Part shown: positions 1 to 7,666 of the stretch, one piece after another | How the letters are laid out: every line of letters begins with the position of its first letter | Position numbering within the stretch: the first letter of the stretch is position 1 | Origin: Paenibacillus herberti | GTDB taxonomy: Bacteria; Bacillota; Bacilli; Paenibacillales; Paenibacillaceae | Direction: 5' to 3' | Length of the DNA: 64,000 nucleotides | NCBI RefSeq assembly: GCF_002233675.1 | Contig: NZ_NMUQ01000001.1 | Span: 2,491,005-2,555,004, forward strand | Notes under the pieces: generated by a model | What the model was told of the DNA's origin: nothing | What the model saw: only the letters and a program-made list of their open reading frames with translations | Databases searched by the model: none | Made by a program: the position numbers and the translations under genes

Positions 1-285
1 CAAACCAAGTAGCAAAAGCTACTTGAACGCCGCGGCGATGCTCGCTTTTTACAAACCAAGTAGCAAAAGCTACTTGAATGCCGCGGCGGGGCTCGATTTT
101 CACACACCAAGTAACAAAAGCTACTAGAACGCCGCGGCGGTGCTCGCTTTTTACAAACCAAGTAGCAAAAGCTACTTGAACGCCGCGGCGATGCTCGCTT
201 TTCACGCACCAAGTAGCAAAAGCTACTTGAATGCCGCGGCGATGCTCGCTTTTCACGCACCAAGTAGCAAAAGCTACTTGAACGC
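1..285. repeat. 51-bp tandem repeat, six units
   Basis: Units begin at 1, 52, 103, 154, 205 and 256; the last is partial and the array may continue left of the window. Each unit holds the hairpin AAGTAGCAAAAGCTACTT (7-bp arms, 4-nt loop) followed by a GCCGCGGCG block. Since 51 is a multiple of three, a 17-residue peptide repeat (LAF..PSSKSYLNAAA) stays in frame, but unit 3 has a TAG at 125-127 and no ribosome binding site is seen, so I treat it as non-coding repeat DNA. Confidence 0.9.
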
Positions 286-326
286 TCTGCTCTGCGGAAC
301 TTTTACTACATCGAGGAGGTTAGTTA

Positions 327-488
327 ATGTCAGAGCCATTCGAACCTTATCGCTATGCCGATCTTAGTGGGTTTCAGCAAGCATTGGAGCAAATCCGCGG
401 TTTAGAGGATAAGTTATCCAAAGAAACTGGTCATCCCGTCACATTAATCGCATTCGAGCCCGCGGAGAACAAGTCAGAGTCTGTTTGA
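327..488 (+). CDS. Small hypothetical protein, 53 aa
   Basis: This short reading frame starts at ATG 327 behind a good ribosome binding site (GAGGAGG at 313-319) and ends at TGA 486-488. The product begins MSEPFEPYRYADLSGF and is acidic, with a likely amphipathic helix in the middle (QQALEQIRGLEDKLSKE) and no membrane segment or signal peptide. I do not recognise the family. It lies just after the 51-bp repeats and runs towards the convergent cyclotransferase gene. The binding site and sensible composition support a real gene, but its function is unknown. Confidence 0.6.
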   Translation: MSEPFEPYRYADLSGFQQALEQIRGLEDKLSKETGHPVTLIAFEPAENKSESV

Positions 489-524
489 TTTATACCGGCA
501 AATGGCCGCTCTCGCTGACAAAGG

Positions 525-935
525 TCAGCTTGGCGGCCATTTTGTACTGTGTAGGTACGGGCATCCTCGTTCATTCGGCCATACATAAATCCAACCTGCT
601 TGGGATAGATCCTGGAGATCCACCGTCCAGATTCGCTCATAATCATTCAATTCTTCTACCCCGCTGAATTCCTCCAGACGGTCGGCGGACTCAAGTCCAT
701 CCCGATCAATGCGCAGCCACCAGCCTTGCGTTTTTGCTTCATTCAATTCGATGTCGTATTCGCGCGGAACGCGTACTAAGGCAGGATAAGCTCCGTTAGC
801 CGCGTCTACAAGACGTCCTCTGACGATACCGGGTACGGCCTCCTGCACCCAGCCCGATACAGCTCCGTAATTGCGTTCGCCCGGTTGCAAAGAGCCATAA
901 ACAAACAGCCAGATTTGCTCCTGCACCCTACTCAT
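525..935 (-). CDS. Gamma-glutamylcyclotransferase (AIG2/GGCT family)
   Basis: The 136-residue product starts MSRVQEQIWLFVYGSLQPGERN; YGSLQPG is the glycine-rich substrate loop typical of the GGCT/AIG2 fold. The acidic stretch DRLEEFSGVE around residues 85-95 is where the family keeps its catalytic glutamate. Known members cyclise gamma-glutamyl amines or peptides and release 5-oxoproline. I chose ATG 935 because it overlaps the pxpA stop as ATGA (932-935), giving translational coupling; a longer upstream frame would run deep into pxpA. Being coupled to a 5-oxoprolinase subunit suggests it makes the substrate for that enzyme. The exact gamma-glutamyl substrate cannot be told from sequence. Confidence 0.82.
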   Translation of the reverse strand: MSRVQEQIWLFVYGSLQPGERNYGAVSGWVQEAVPGIVRGRLVDAANGAYPALVRVPREYDIELNEAKTQGWWLRIDRDGLESADRLEEFSGVEELNDYERIWTVDLQDLSQAGWIYVWPNERGCPYLHSTKWPPS

Positions 936-1699
936 GTGAACCTCGGCGCGGCAACCGAGACACCAGCCGCTTCCAAACCGGTTCGAATCATCCCAGCTGC
1001 TTCGGCCGCTCCCGGACCGTCGCCATGCAGGCATAAAGTGTCAGCACGAACTGTCGCCATACCTCCGCCGATCGCTATAACCTCGCTGCGAAGCGCAATC
1101 GACAGCGCTTGTTGGAGCACCCGATCAGGATCATGCAGCACCGCACCTGGCACATCACGACCGGCCAAGCTACCATCCGAAAAATAGCCCCGGTCTGCGA
1201 AGCCTTCTGCTATAACTGGCAGACCAAGTGAAGCTGCGGCCTCCAGTAGTTTGCTGCCTGTTTGGCCATAAATGGTCAGTCCTCCAAGGTCCGCAGCCGC
1301 CCGAGCAACAGCTAACGCATGCTCCAAGCTACTGCCGCACTGGTGATAAAGCGCACCATGTGGCTTAATATGACGCAGCTGTCCGCCCGCGGCGCGAACG
1401 AAAGCTTGCAACGCCCCCACTTGGTACAGCACTGCTTCATAAACCTCTTCGGCCGTAAGTCCCATCGGCCTGCGTCCAAATCCTTGACGGTCCGGGTAGC
1501 CCGGATGGGCTCCGATGACAACGTTCGCCTTTAAGCAGCGCTCAACGGATTCGCGCATCGTTCGCGGGTCACCCGCATGCCAGCCGCAGGCGATGCTAGC
1601 GCTAGTGATACTCTTTAGGAGCGCCTCATCCGCACCAAATGAATAAGCACCGTAACCTTCGCCAAAGTCAGCGTTCAGATCAATCGTTGCATTTTGCAT
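932..1699 (-). CDS. pxpA: 5-oxoprolinase subunit A (LamB/YcsF family)
   Basis: The 255-residue product begins MQNATIDLNADFGEGYGAY and carries the LamB/YcsF signatures IDLNADFGE, ACGWHAGDP, GAHPGYPDRQGFGRR and HIKPHGALYH. PxpA works with PxpB and PxpC as an ATP-dependent 5-oxoprolinase that opens 5-oxoproline to L-glutamate in the cytoplasm. ATG 1699 is preferred because AGGAGGTG sits six bases upstream; a GTG at 1708 lies inside that binding site. The gene follows pxpC after a 316-bp gap and overlaps the cyclotransferase gene by four bases. Length is normal for the family. Confidence 0.95.
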   Translation of the reverse strand: MQNATIDLNADFGEGYGAYSFGADEALLKSITSASIACGWHAGDPRTMRESVERCLKANVVIGAHPGYPDRQGFGRRPMGLTAEEVYEAVLYQVGALQAFVRAAGGQLRHIKPHGALYHQCGSSLEHALAVARAAADLGGLTIYGQTGSKLLEAAASLGLPVIAEGFADRGYFSDGSLAGRDVPGAVLHDPDRVLQQALSIALRSEVIAIGGGMATVRADTLCLHGDGPGAAEAAGMIRTGLEAAGVSVAAPRFT

Positions 1700-2015
1700 G
1701 GGAGACACCTCCTGGATTGTTTGGTTGAGTGATCGGTGAGTGAGTGATTAGTGATTGAGTGGTTATTGAGTGTTTAGTGGTTATTGATTGAGTGGTTATT
1801 GAGATGATTAAGCAAATAATTGAGACGAATGAAAAACGATTGAATATACAATTGAAGTCTAATACCGTTGAATAAAGGGCGCGAGAGCGGGCTTATATTT
1901 CATTTGTTCCACAGCGCCAAGTCAAACTAAGGTATTCTGGATGCGGCTGCCCGCTTTAAGTCGGAAAAACCTTCGATTGCAGAGCTGCATCTAGCAGATC
2001 AAACCCCTGACGAGT
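1700..2015. other. pxpC-pxpA spacer
   Basis: No gene is seen. On the plus strand, 1728-1805 is a low-complexity tract of GAGTG, GTGATT and GGTTATT words. The end nearest pxpC holds a degenerate second copy of the pxpC 3' end, listed separately. Confidence 0.6.
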
Positions 2016-2060
2016 TTAACTCGGAAAAACCTTCAATCGCAGGGCTGCATCTAAAAGATT
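1955..2060 (-). repeat. Tandem duplication of the pxpC 3' end
   Basis: Two 46-bp copies at 1955-2000 and 2015-2060 lie 60 bp apart and differ at about seven positions. The copy inside pxpC encodes its last residues (LLDAALRLKVFPS) and stop. The copy beyond the stop would read LLDAALQSKVFPT and then another stop, so translation now ends at the first copy. Confidence 0.85.
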
Positions 2061-3056
2061 AAGCTCCCGTTCCTGCTGCAATTGGAGTTGCTGCGCCTCC
2101 TCAAGCTCCACAGATGCGAAGCGCACTTTGTCGCCCGGCCGAACCTGCGCTAGCAGCGGCATATCGGCGGAGACGACATGCAGGATGACCGGGTAGCCGC
2201 CTGTCGTCTGGCAGCCCGCCCCCAGCACAACGGGGGCGCCGCCTGGCGGCAGCTGCACGGCTCCCGGCAGGACACCGTGCGAGAGAATATCCGCACGGTG
2301 CTCCAGCATGATCGGCGGGCCGTCCGGCTGCAAGCGGACGCCCATCCGATCGCTGACGGGAGAGGCGGTCAGCCGCTCCCGCCAAAGCCGCATACGGGCA
2401 GCTTCGCTGAGCTGCCCGTATGCGGCCCCCGGCACCGCGCGAAGCACGGTGCCGGGGCCGGCTGCGCCGCGCGCCATGAGGCGCGGCGCGAGCCACGGCG
2501 CGGCGGCGGGGCATAGCCCGCCGCCGGAGGCGCCTATGGCGGCGCGCTGCGCGAGCGCCGCCGTCCATGCTGCGGCGCGCGCCGAAGGCTCGCCGCAGGC
2601 AAGGGCATCGCCGGCCGCGAAGCGCCGGGCGACAGCCGCAGGCGGCCCGGCGCTTACGCCGCCGGGCTCCGACAGGCCGCCGACACCTCCGGCGACGGCC
2701 AAATAAGCGCGGCAGCCGCTACGCGCGCGGCCGATAGCAACGATGCTGCCTGCCGGCAAGTAGACGGCGCGCCAGGTCGGCAGCGGCCATCCGTCCACGG
2801 CCGCCTCCATATCTGCGCCGCATAGAGCGGCGAGCAGCCCTTCAGGCGCTTCGACCCGCAGCTGCGGCCCGCTCAGCGTCAGTTCCAGCGCGACAGCCCC
2901 GCGCTCGTTGCCGCAAAGCAGATTTGCCGTCTGCAAAGCTATGGCATCCATCGCTCCACCAGCTGGCATACCCTGAGATCGCCTGCCCGATCGGCCCAGA
3001 TCCTGCAGCTCCATCATCATACCAGGATGGAGCACATGAAAAGCGATCTTCCACAT
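2016..3056 (-). CDS. pxpC: 5-oxoprolinase subunit C (biotin-dependent carboxyltransferase-like)
   Basis: The product of 346 residues begins MWKIAFHVLHPGMMMELQDL and shows the family hallmarks DLGR at the N-terminus, GMPAGGAMD near residue 30, LELTLSGPQL and, later, SDRMGVRL and GCQTTGGYPV. It forms the PxpBC part of 5-oxoprolinase with PxpA. ATG 3056 is chosen because GGAGGGAAAGG lies just upstream; a longer frame adds residues unlike the family. Residues 140-220 are unusually rich in alanine and glycine and are encoded by a very GC-rich patch with nested perfect hairpins. pxpB is not adjacent; it lies beyond the regulator and ketoacyl synthase genes. Confidence 0.92.
   Translation of the reverse strand: MWKIAFHVLHPGMMMELQDLGRSGRRSQGMPAGGAMDAIALQTANLLCGNERGAVALELTLSGPQLRVEAPEGLLAALCGADMEAAVDGWPLPTWRAVYLPAGSIVAIGRARSGCRAYLAVAGGVGGLSEPGGVSAGPPAAVARRFAAGDALACGEPSARAAAWTAALAQRAAIGASGGGLCPAAAPWLAPRLMARGAAGPGTVLRAVPGAAYGQLSEAARMRLWRERLTASPVSDRMGVRLQPDGPPIMLEHRADILSHGVLPGAVQLPPGGAPVVLGAGCQTTGGYPVILHVVSADMPLLAQVRPGDKVRFASVELEEAQQLQLQQERELNLLDAALRLKVFPS
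2387..2530. repeat. Cluster of perfect inverted repeats inside pxpC
   Basis: At 2387-2426 a 17-bp perfect stem (GCCGCATACGGGCAGCT) flanks a 6-nt loop. It is followed within 105 bp by GGCACCG...CGGTGCC, GCGCCGCGC...GCGCGGCGC and GGCGGCGGG...CCCGCCGCC. All lie in the coding sequence, in its most GC-rich part. Confidence 0.85.
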
Positions 3057-3338
3057 CCTTCCTTTCCCTCCTCCCGAACCTAACTTAGCTCTGCTCTGCT
3101 CTGCTCTATAAGTTGAACTTAAAAACTTAACAGAAAAAATCCCTCCGCGAACCAATCCTTCTTCCGATCGCTGGCAGTCCGATTCCTTGATTCCTATCCC
3201 TTATAGGGGAGAATCCACCTGTAAATGCGATCTCGCTGCTTCTCCAGAAGGTCGGTTCGCTCCGCTTCCTCGCTTGTTTCTCTAGTTCAACTTATATAGA
3301 ATCGATAACACTCACTAATAACATTCACTCACCACCCA

Positions 3339-4223
3339 CTACCCATCCGCTCTCCGCCCGGCCCCGTCGTCATTGCCGCTCATCAGCCGCCGCATCTTGC
3401 GGGTTGTCGTTGTATCGGGCGCAGGTGTGTAAATGCTGCAACGAAGATCCTGATCTCCCTGCACCTGCAGGCTTGTCAGTTGAAACTGCATTTTTCCAGC
3501 TTTGGCGTGGCGGAATTCCAAAATAACTTCCGGAGCCGTGCTAACCCGGCTCTCGTCCCATAATTTGCGGAAGCGCGGATGGTGAAGCTCCATCTCCTCA
3601 ATAAAAGCTTCATACCAGTCATCGTCTGCATATTGACCATAATAGGAGCGAAAAATCGCCAAATATCCGCGAACGAATTGCTCCCAATTGACCGCCAGCC
3701 GCTGCAGTTCGGGGCGAGTAAACAACAGAGTAATCATATTCCGCTGTTCCGGCGGCACAGTACCGAAGTCCAGAAATACGCGTGCAGCCGCTTCATTCCA
3801 TCCGGCGATTCGACAGCGTCTATCCGAGATGATCGCCGGACAGCTGGATAGCTCACTCACAATGAGCTGCAGCGCCGCCGAAGGCAGCGGCGGAGCATCC
3901 GCCGCACTTCCTTCTGCTTCTCCCGTAGGAGCATTGCCGCCATCACTCGCAAGCGAAGCAAGGTACTTCCGTTCATCCCCGCTCAGCCTGAGCGCCTTGG
4001 CTACTGATTCCAAAACAGAAGCCGATACGCGGATGTCCCGCCCTTGCTCCAGCCAGGTATACCAAGTCGGGCTGACGCCAGCCAGCTGCGCCACCTCTTC
4101 CCTTCTAAGCCCAGGCGTACGCCTGCGTCCTCCGGCTGGGAAGCCGTGCTCTTCCGGATTCAGCGCCATGCGCCGCGACCGGAGAAAATTCGATAGAGCT
4201 TGAAGCCTAGCCTGCCGGTTCAT
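3339..4223 (-). CDS. XRE-type regulator with MmyB-like ligand-binding domain
   Basis: This 294-residue protein starts MNRQARLQALSNFLRSRRMA behind AAAGGAGG. Residues about 10-90 form a helix-turn-helix with the MmyB hallmarks GRRRTPGLRREEVAQLAGVS and TWYTWLEQGRDI. Residues about 110-280 match the MmyB/MLTR ligand-binding domain (ISDRRCRIAGWNEAA, then RSYYGQYADDDW and HHPRFRKLWDE). Structural work on this domain has found a fatty acid bound, as I recall. It is divergent from the fabF-like gene, and the shared spacer holds a 16-bp palindrome, so it probably controls that gene and itself. The ligand is inferred, not shown. The C-terminal 20 residues are low complexity. Confidence 0.88.
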   Translation of the reverse strand: MNRQARLQALSNFLRSRRMALNPEEHGFPAGGRRRTPGLRREEVAQLAGVSPTWYTWLEQGRDIRVSASVLESVAKALRLSGDERKYLASLASDGGNAPTGEAEGSAADAPPLPSAALQLIVSELSSCPAIISDRRCRIAGWNEAAARVFLDFGTVPPEQRNMITLLFTRPELQRLAVNWEQFVRGYLAIFRSYYGQYADDDWYEAFIEEMELHHPRFRKLWDESRVSTAPEVILEFRHAKAGKMQFQLTSLQVQGDQDLRCSIYTPAPDTTTTRKMRRLMSGNDDGAGRRADG

Positions 4224-4249
4224 GCCGTTCCTCCTTTATCCTGTTACCT

Positions 4250-4286
4250 TTTATACTAGTATAAACGACAACTTGTACCAGCATAA
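4250..4286. promoter_or_regulatory. Likely operator pair of the MmyB-type regulator
   Basis: TTTATACTAGTATAAA at 4250-4265 is a 16-bp perfect palindrome. A degenerate copy, TTGTACCAGCATAA (4273-4286), matches its 14-bp core at 11 positions and starts 22 bp after it, about two helical turns. Both lie between the divergent regulator and the fabF-like gene. Confidence 0.6.
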
Positions 4287-4343
4287 GACCTGTGGCAAAA
4301 TGCTTTCAAGACCATAACGGATCAACAAGGAGCTGAAGTGCAG

Positions 4344-5633
4344 ATGAATATTCACCGCAGCCTCAACAAGCCGAAACCCCAACATCGCGTTGTCATTACC
4401 GGCATGGGAGCCGTCAGCCCTTTCGGGCATAACGTTTCCTCCCTATGGGAAGGGCTGGCTGCCGGCCGCTCCGGCATTCGAAGAATCAGAGACAGCGGTA
4501 TCTCCCCCGAACTCCTGCAGCAAATGGATGGGGACGCGATTGCCGGGTTCGTACCCGATTGGGACGGAGAAGCCCGATTCGGACGCAAGGAAGCGCGAAA
4601 AATGGATCGCTTCGTCCAGTTTGCCCTGGCCGCCGCCGAGGAGGCGTTACAGCAGTCCGGACTGGACAACGGCAAGCTAGTCCCGGAACGAACCGGAGTT
4701 TATGTCGGTTCCGGCATCGGGGGCATCGGCACCTTGATGGAGCAAGCAAATGTGCTATTCAAGCGCGGCCGCTCCCGTGTCAGCCCGACGCTTGTTCCGA
4801 TGATGATTGCCAATATGGCGGCCGCGATGATCAGCATTCGCTTTGGCATAACCGGTCCCGTATTAGCCCCGGTTACCGCTTGCTCGATCGGCAATACGGC
4901 TATTGGAGAAGCGATGCGCCTCATTCGCAACGGAGGAGCCGACGTTGTCATCGCCGGAGGTGCTGAAGCGGCTGTGTCACCGGTCGCGCTGGCCGGGTTC
5001 GGCAATGCAACCGCACTTGCTTCATTCAAAGGCGATCCTGCCGCAGCCAGTCGCCCTTTTGACGCCGATCGCAGCGGGTTTGTCATCGCCGAAGGCGCCG
5101 GCATCGTCGTGCTTGAATCTCTGGAGCATGCGATGGGCAGAGGTGCAGAGCCGCTTGCCGAGGTGCTTGGATACGGCGCCACCTCCGATGCTTGGCATAT
5201 GGTCGCCACCGATCCAAGCGGAAAAGGCGCAGCAGCAGCCATGCGGCTGGCTCTGGAGGACGGTGGCCTGACCCAAGGTGATATCAGCGTTATAAGCGCT
5301 CATGCAACCGGCACCTCTGTAGGCGATCTTTCCGAAACGAGGTCCATTCGCAGCGTGTTCGGCGAAGGGGCGGATCGTATCCCAGTGACAGCAAATAAAT
5401 CTATGACCGGCCATATGCTCGGTGCCGCGGGTGGAGCAGAAGCCATAGCTCTTGTGCACATGCTACGCGAAGGGCTCATCCCTCCGACGCTTAACCGGAC
5501 AACGCGGGATCCGCTTTGCGATCTGGATTATGTACCGCTTCAAGCCCGCCATGCGGAACTGAGGGTAGGGCTATCCAATTCCTTCGGTTTCGGCGGGCAT
5601 AACGCGGTTATCGCGCTTGGTCGTTTCAACTAA
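4344..5633 (+). CDS. fabF: Beta-ketoacyl-ACP synthase II-like enzyme
   Basis: The 429-residue product has the full KAS II active site: Cys180 in TACSIG, His320 in SAHATGTSVGD and His357 in NKSMTGHMLGAAGG. Such enzymes condense an acyl chain with malonyl-ACP in the cytoplasm to lengthen it. ATG 4344 is given; a GTG at 4338 sits closer to AAGGAG (4327-4332) and is the alternative. No acyl carrier, malonyltransferase or reductase gene is nearby, so this is not the housekeeping fatty acid cluster and may be a second, specialised copy. Its stop overlaps the convergent pxpB stop by eight bases. The divergent MmyB-type gene is the obvious candidate regulator. Confidence 0.88.
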   Translation: MNIHRSLNKPKPQHRVVITGMGAVSPFGHNVSSLWEGLAAGRSGIRRIRDSGISPELLQQMDGDAIAGFVPDWDGEARFGRKEARKMDRFVQFALAAAEEALQQSGLDNGKLVPERTGVYVGSGIGGIGTLMEQANVLFKRGRSRVSPTLVPMMIANMAAAMISIRFGITGPVLAPVTACSIGNTAIGEAMRLIRNGGADVVIAGGAEAAVSPVALAGFGNATALASFKGDPAAASRPFDADRSGFVIAEGAGIVVLESLEHAMGRGAEPLAEVLGYGATSDAWHMVATDPSGKGAAAAMRLALEDGGLTQGDISVISAHATGTSVGDLSETRSIRSVFGEGADRIPVTANKSMTGHMLGAAGGAEAIALVHMLREGLIPPTLNRTTRDPLCDLDYVPLQARHAELRVGLSNSFGFGGHNAVIALGRFN

Positions 5634-6414
5634 ATAAAGGAACAAAACGGATCCGATCTCCCGCCGTCAGCAGCGAAGGCCGTTCTCTCGAAATATCCAC
5701 CAGCACCGTGTCCGTGCGGCCGATTAGCTGCCAGCCGCCGGGCGATTCCGACGGATAAATACCCGTCTGCGCTCCTCCAATACCGACCGAGCCTGCAGGC
5801 ACGCGAGTTCGCGGCGTCTCCCTGCGGGGCTGTGCAAGCTCGGGGGGCAAGCCGTCGAGATAAGGAAAGCCGGGTAAAAAACCGATCATGACAACCCGAT
5901 AAACCGGCGATGAATGCGCTCTGACAAAAGCCTCTGGCGACATGCTGCTGCGCTGGGCTGCTTCCAGCAAGTCCGGACCTCCATCCCCGCCATAAGAGAC
6001 GGGAATCTCGATAGGAGGCCGTTCCAGCACTTTTTCGAGCGGAGGCAACAGGCTGAGCCTATTGTCTATCCTAATTTTGGCCGATTGCCAAAGAGCAGGG
6101 GCTTCCTTATTTTCCTTGGATCTGCTTTCCTTGGAAACGTTCCTGTCGGACTTGAACAGCTTGATCGGATCGTATACAGCAAGCACCGAATCATATCCCG
6201 GCACGGCATCCTCAAGCCATTCCCAGCCGCTAGCCTCCAGCCATGCAGCTGCGTGAGCCATCTGCCGTTGCAAACGCTCCCCCTGCAGCGCTGGCTCGCT
6301 GGAGCGGATCATAATTGCTCTGTCACCTGCCGGCAAGCTCATCAGCAATGGACGGCCTGCGGGATTATCAAGCTCGCTGTTTCCCGCTCCTCTAGTTCCT
6401 TCATTCTGCTCCAT
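5626..6414 (-). CDS. pxpB: 5-oxoprolinase subunit B (KipI family)
   Basis: The 262-residue product carries the KipI/PxpB signature from about residue 175: FLPGFPYLDGLPPEL, then RVPAGSVGIGGAQTGIYP and ESPGGWQLIGRT. PxpB pairs with PxpC in ATP-dependent 5-oxoprolinase; the related KipI of Bacillus subtilis inhibits a sporulation kinase. The start ATG 6414 follows AAAGGAGAGG. Residues about 85-125 form a lysine, glutamate and serine-rich insertion that makes it longer than the roughly 240 residues usual for the family. It is normally next to pxpC, but here the regulator and fabF-like genes lie between them, so it must be transcribed separately from its own promoter. Confidence 0.92.
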   Translation of the reverse strand: MEQNEGTRGAGNSELDNPAGRPLLMSLPAGDRAIMIRSSEPALQGERLQRQMAHAAAWLEASGWEWLEDAVPGYDSVLAVYDPIKLFKSDRNVSKESRSKENKEAPALWQSAKIRIDNRLSLLPPLEKVLERPPIEIPVSYGGDGGPDLLEAAQRSSMSPEAFVRAHSSPVYRVVMIGFLPGFPYLDGLPPELAQPRRETPRTRVPAGSVGIGGAQTGIYPSESPGGWQLIGRTDTVLVDISRERPSLLTAGDRIRFVPLFS

Positions 6415-6466
6415 GATTCCCTCTCCTTTCTTCTCTCTATTTTACCACCTCCTAAGCATAGTTAAC

Positions 6467-6496
6467 TTGAAAAGAAGAAACTCTATTTGTTATAGT
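6467..6496 (+). promoter_or_regulatory. Candidate sigma-A promoter of the ABC/sigma operon
   Basis: TTGAAA (6467-6472) and TATAGT (6491-6496) are 18 bp apart on the plus strand, about 285 bp upstream of the first ATPase gene. The fit to the vegetative consensus is good, but it is a prediction only. Confidence 0.4.
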
Positions 6497-6598
6497 TAGT
6501 GCTTCATCTAACTTCAATTAAACTGTATCCACATAGGTATGAAATGACTTATCCGGCAAGCGTTCACTAATGCTTGTGCTGCGGTATTTCGCTAGCTC

Positions 6599-6632
6599 AA
6601 GCAGCCCCGCGGCTCAAGTCGCGGGGCTGCTT
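6599..6632 (+). terminator. Terminator-like hairpin in the operon leader
   Basis: A 13-bp stem (AAGCAGCCCCGCG with its complement) closes an 8-nt loop and is followed by TTTCTG. No plus-strand gene precedes it, so it lies between the predicted promoter and the first gene and could act as an attenuator; the U-tract is poor. Confidence 0.5.
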
Positions 6633-6781
6633 TCTGCTATCTTTCATTTGCTGCTCTGCAAGCTTTGCCCACTGGATCGAGATGCTCTGCCAGCAAGCTA
6701 AACAGATTTCGCAGCTTCCAGCTTTTCCATAAAAACTTTTTGCTGGAGGCAGTCGTTGATTGCACAGGAGGCTACAACATC

Positions 6782-7666
6782 ATGCTTACCGCCCACATGC
6801 TGGGAAAACAATATAAAACAGAATGGGCACTGCGACCGCTAACCCTTCAGCTAGGGACCGGCTTGCACGGACTGCTTGGCCCGAACGGCGCTGGTAAATC
6901 GACGCTGCTGCGGCTGTTCGCCGGAATGCTCGCGCCAACTACAGGCGACGCCTTGCTGCGTGGCAGTTCGGTGCGGGATTTCCGCCGCAATGGGGGCCGG
7001 ATCGGCTACCTTCCGCAGAATATGCGGGTGCTGCCCCAATTCACCGCTCGCCAGTGGCTGCTTCATGCAGCTTCGCTGCAAAGCAAAGCCAGCCTCAAGG
7101 AGCGGATGCTGATCGTCGACGATGTGCTGGAACAGGTTAATCTGCGGAGCGAGGCTGATGTGCCGGCCCGTTCCTACTCTTTCGGCATGATCAAGCGTCT
7201 GGGCGTCGCGCAGGCACTGCTATCGGCTAGCGATCTGCTGATCGTCGACGAGCCGACCGCCGGGCTCGATCCCGAGGAAAGAATCCGCCTCCGCCGAGTA
7301 CTCGCCGAAGCGGCAGCGACGAGAGTTGTATTGCTCTCAACGCATGTACTCGGTGATATCGGGGCCAGCTGCCGCGAAGTAATCGTGCTCGGCCGTGGAC
7401 GGCTGATGTACCATGGCAGCACGCAGGGTCTGGCAGGGTTTGCCGAAGACCGCACTTGGGCCTGGGAAACGTCTGAGAATGAATGGCGGCGGATGCCGCT
7501 GGACGGTCTGCTTTCTGCCCGCAAAACCGACGAGGGCATTTTATGCCGCGCCTTGTCGGAGCGCTCGCCGTCACCTTTTGCACAGCGTGTCGAGCCGACA
7601 ATGGAAGAAGGTTATCTAGCGCTGATGGGACATCAGGATCACCAGGAAGCGGGAGGGCTGTTCTGA
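6782..7666 (+). CDS. ABC transporter ATP-binding protein
   Basis: This 294-residue ATPase has Walker A GPNGAGKST at residues 33-41, a degenerate signature YSFGMIKRLGVAQA, Walker B LLIVDEP and the H-loop STHVLGD. It resembles ATPases that partner ABC-2 type membrane proteins. ATG 6782 follows AGGAGG by nine bases; a longer frame upstream has no homology-like sequence. The stop overlaps the next start as TGATG (7664-7668), so the two are translated together and probably form one transporter. The substrate is unknown. The last 40 residues lie beyond the usual ATPase core. Confidence 0.88.
   Translation: MLTAHMLGKQYKTEWALRPLTLQLGTGLHGLLGPNGAGKSTLLRLFAGMLAPTTGDALLRGSSVRDFRRNGGRIGYLPQNMRVLPQFTARQWLLHAASLQSKASLKERMLIVDDVLEQVNLRSEADVPARSYSFGMIKRLGVAQALLSASDLLIVDEPTAGLDPEERIRLRRVLAEAAATRVVLLSTHVLGDIGASCREVIVLGRGRLMYHGSTQGLAGFAEDRTWAWETSENEWRRMPLDGLLSARKTDEGILCRALSERSPSPFAQRVEPTMEEGYLALMGHQDHQEAGGLF

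Noticed and set aside
140-367. Repeat-peptide coding frame (MLAFYKPSSKSYLN...)
   Set aside because: No ribosome binding site, a stop codon in repeat unit 3, and overlap with a better-supported small gene. The frame follows from a repeat length divisible by three.
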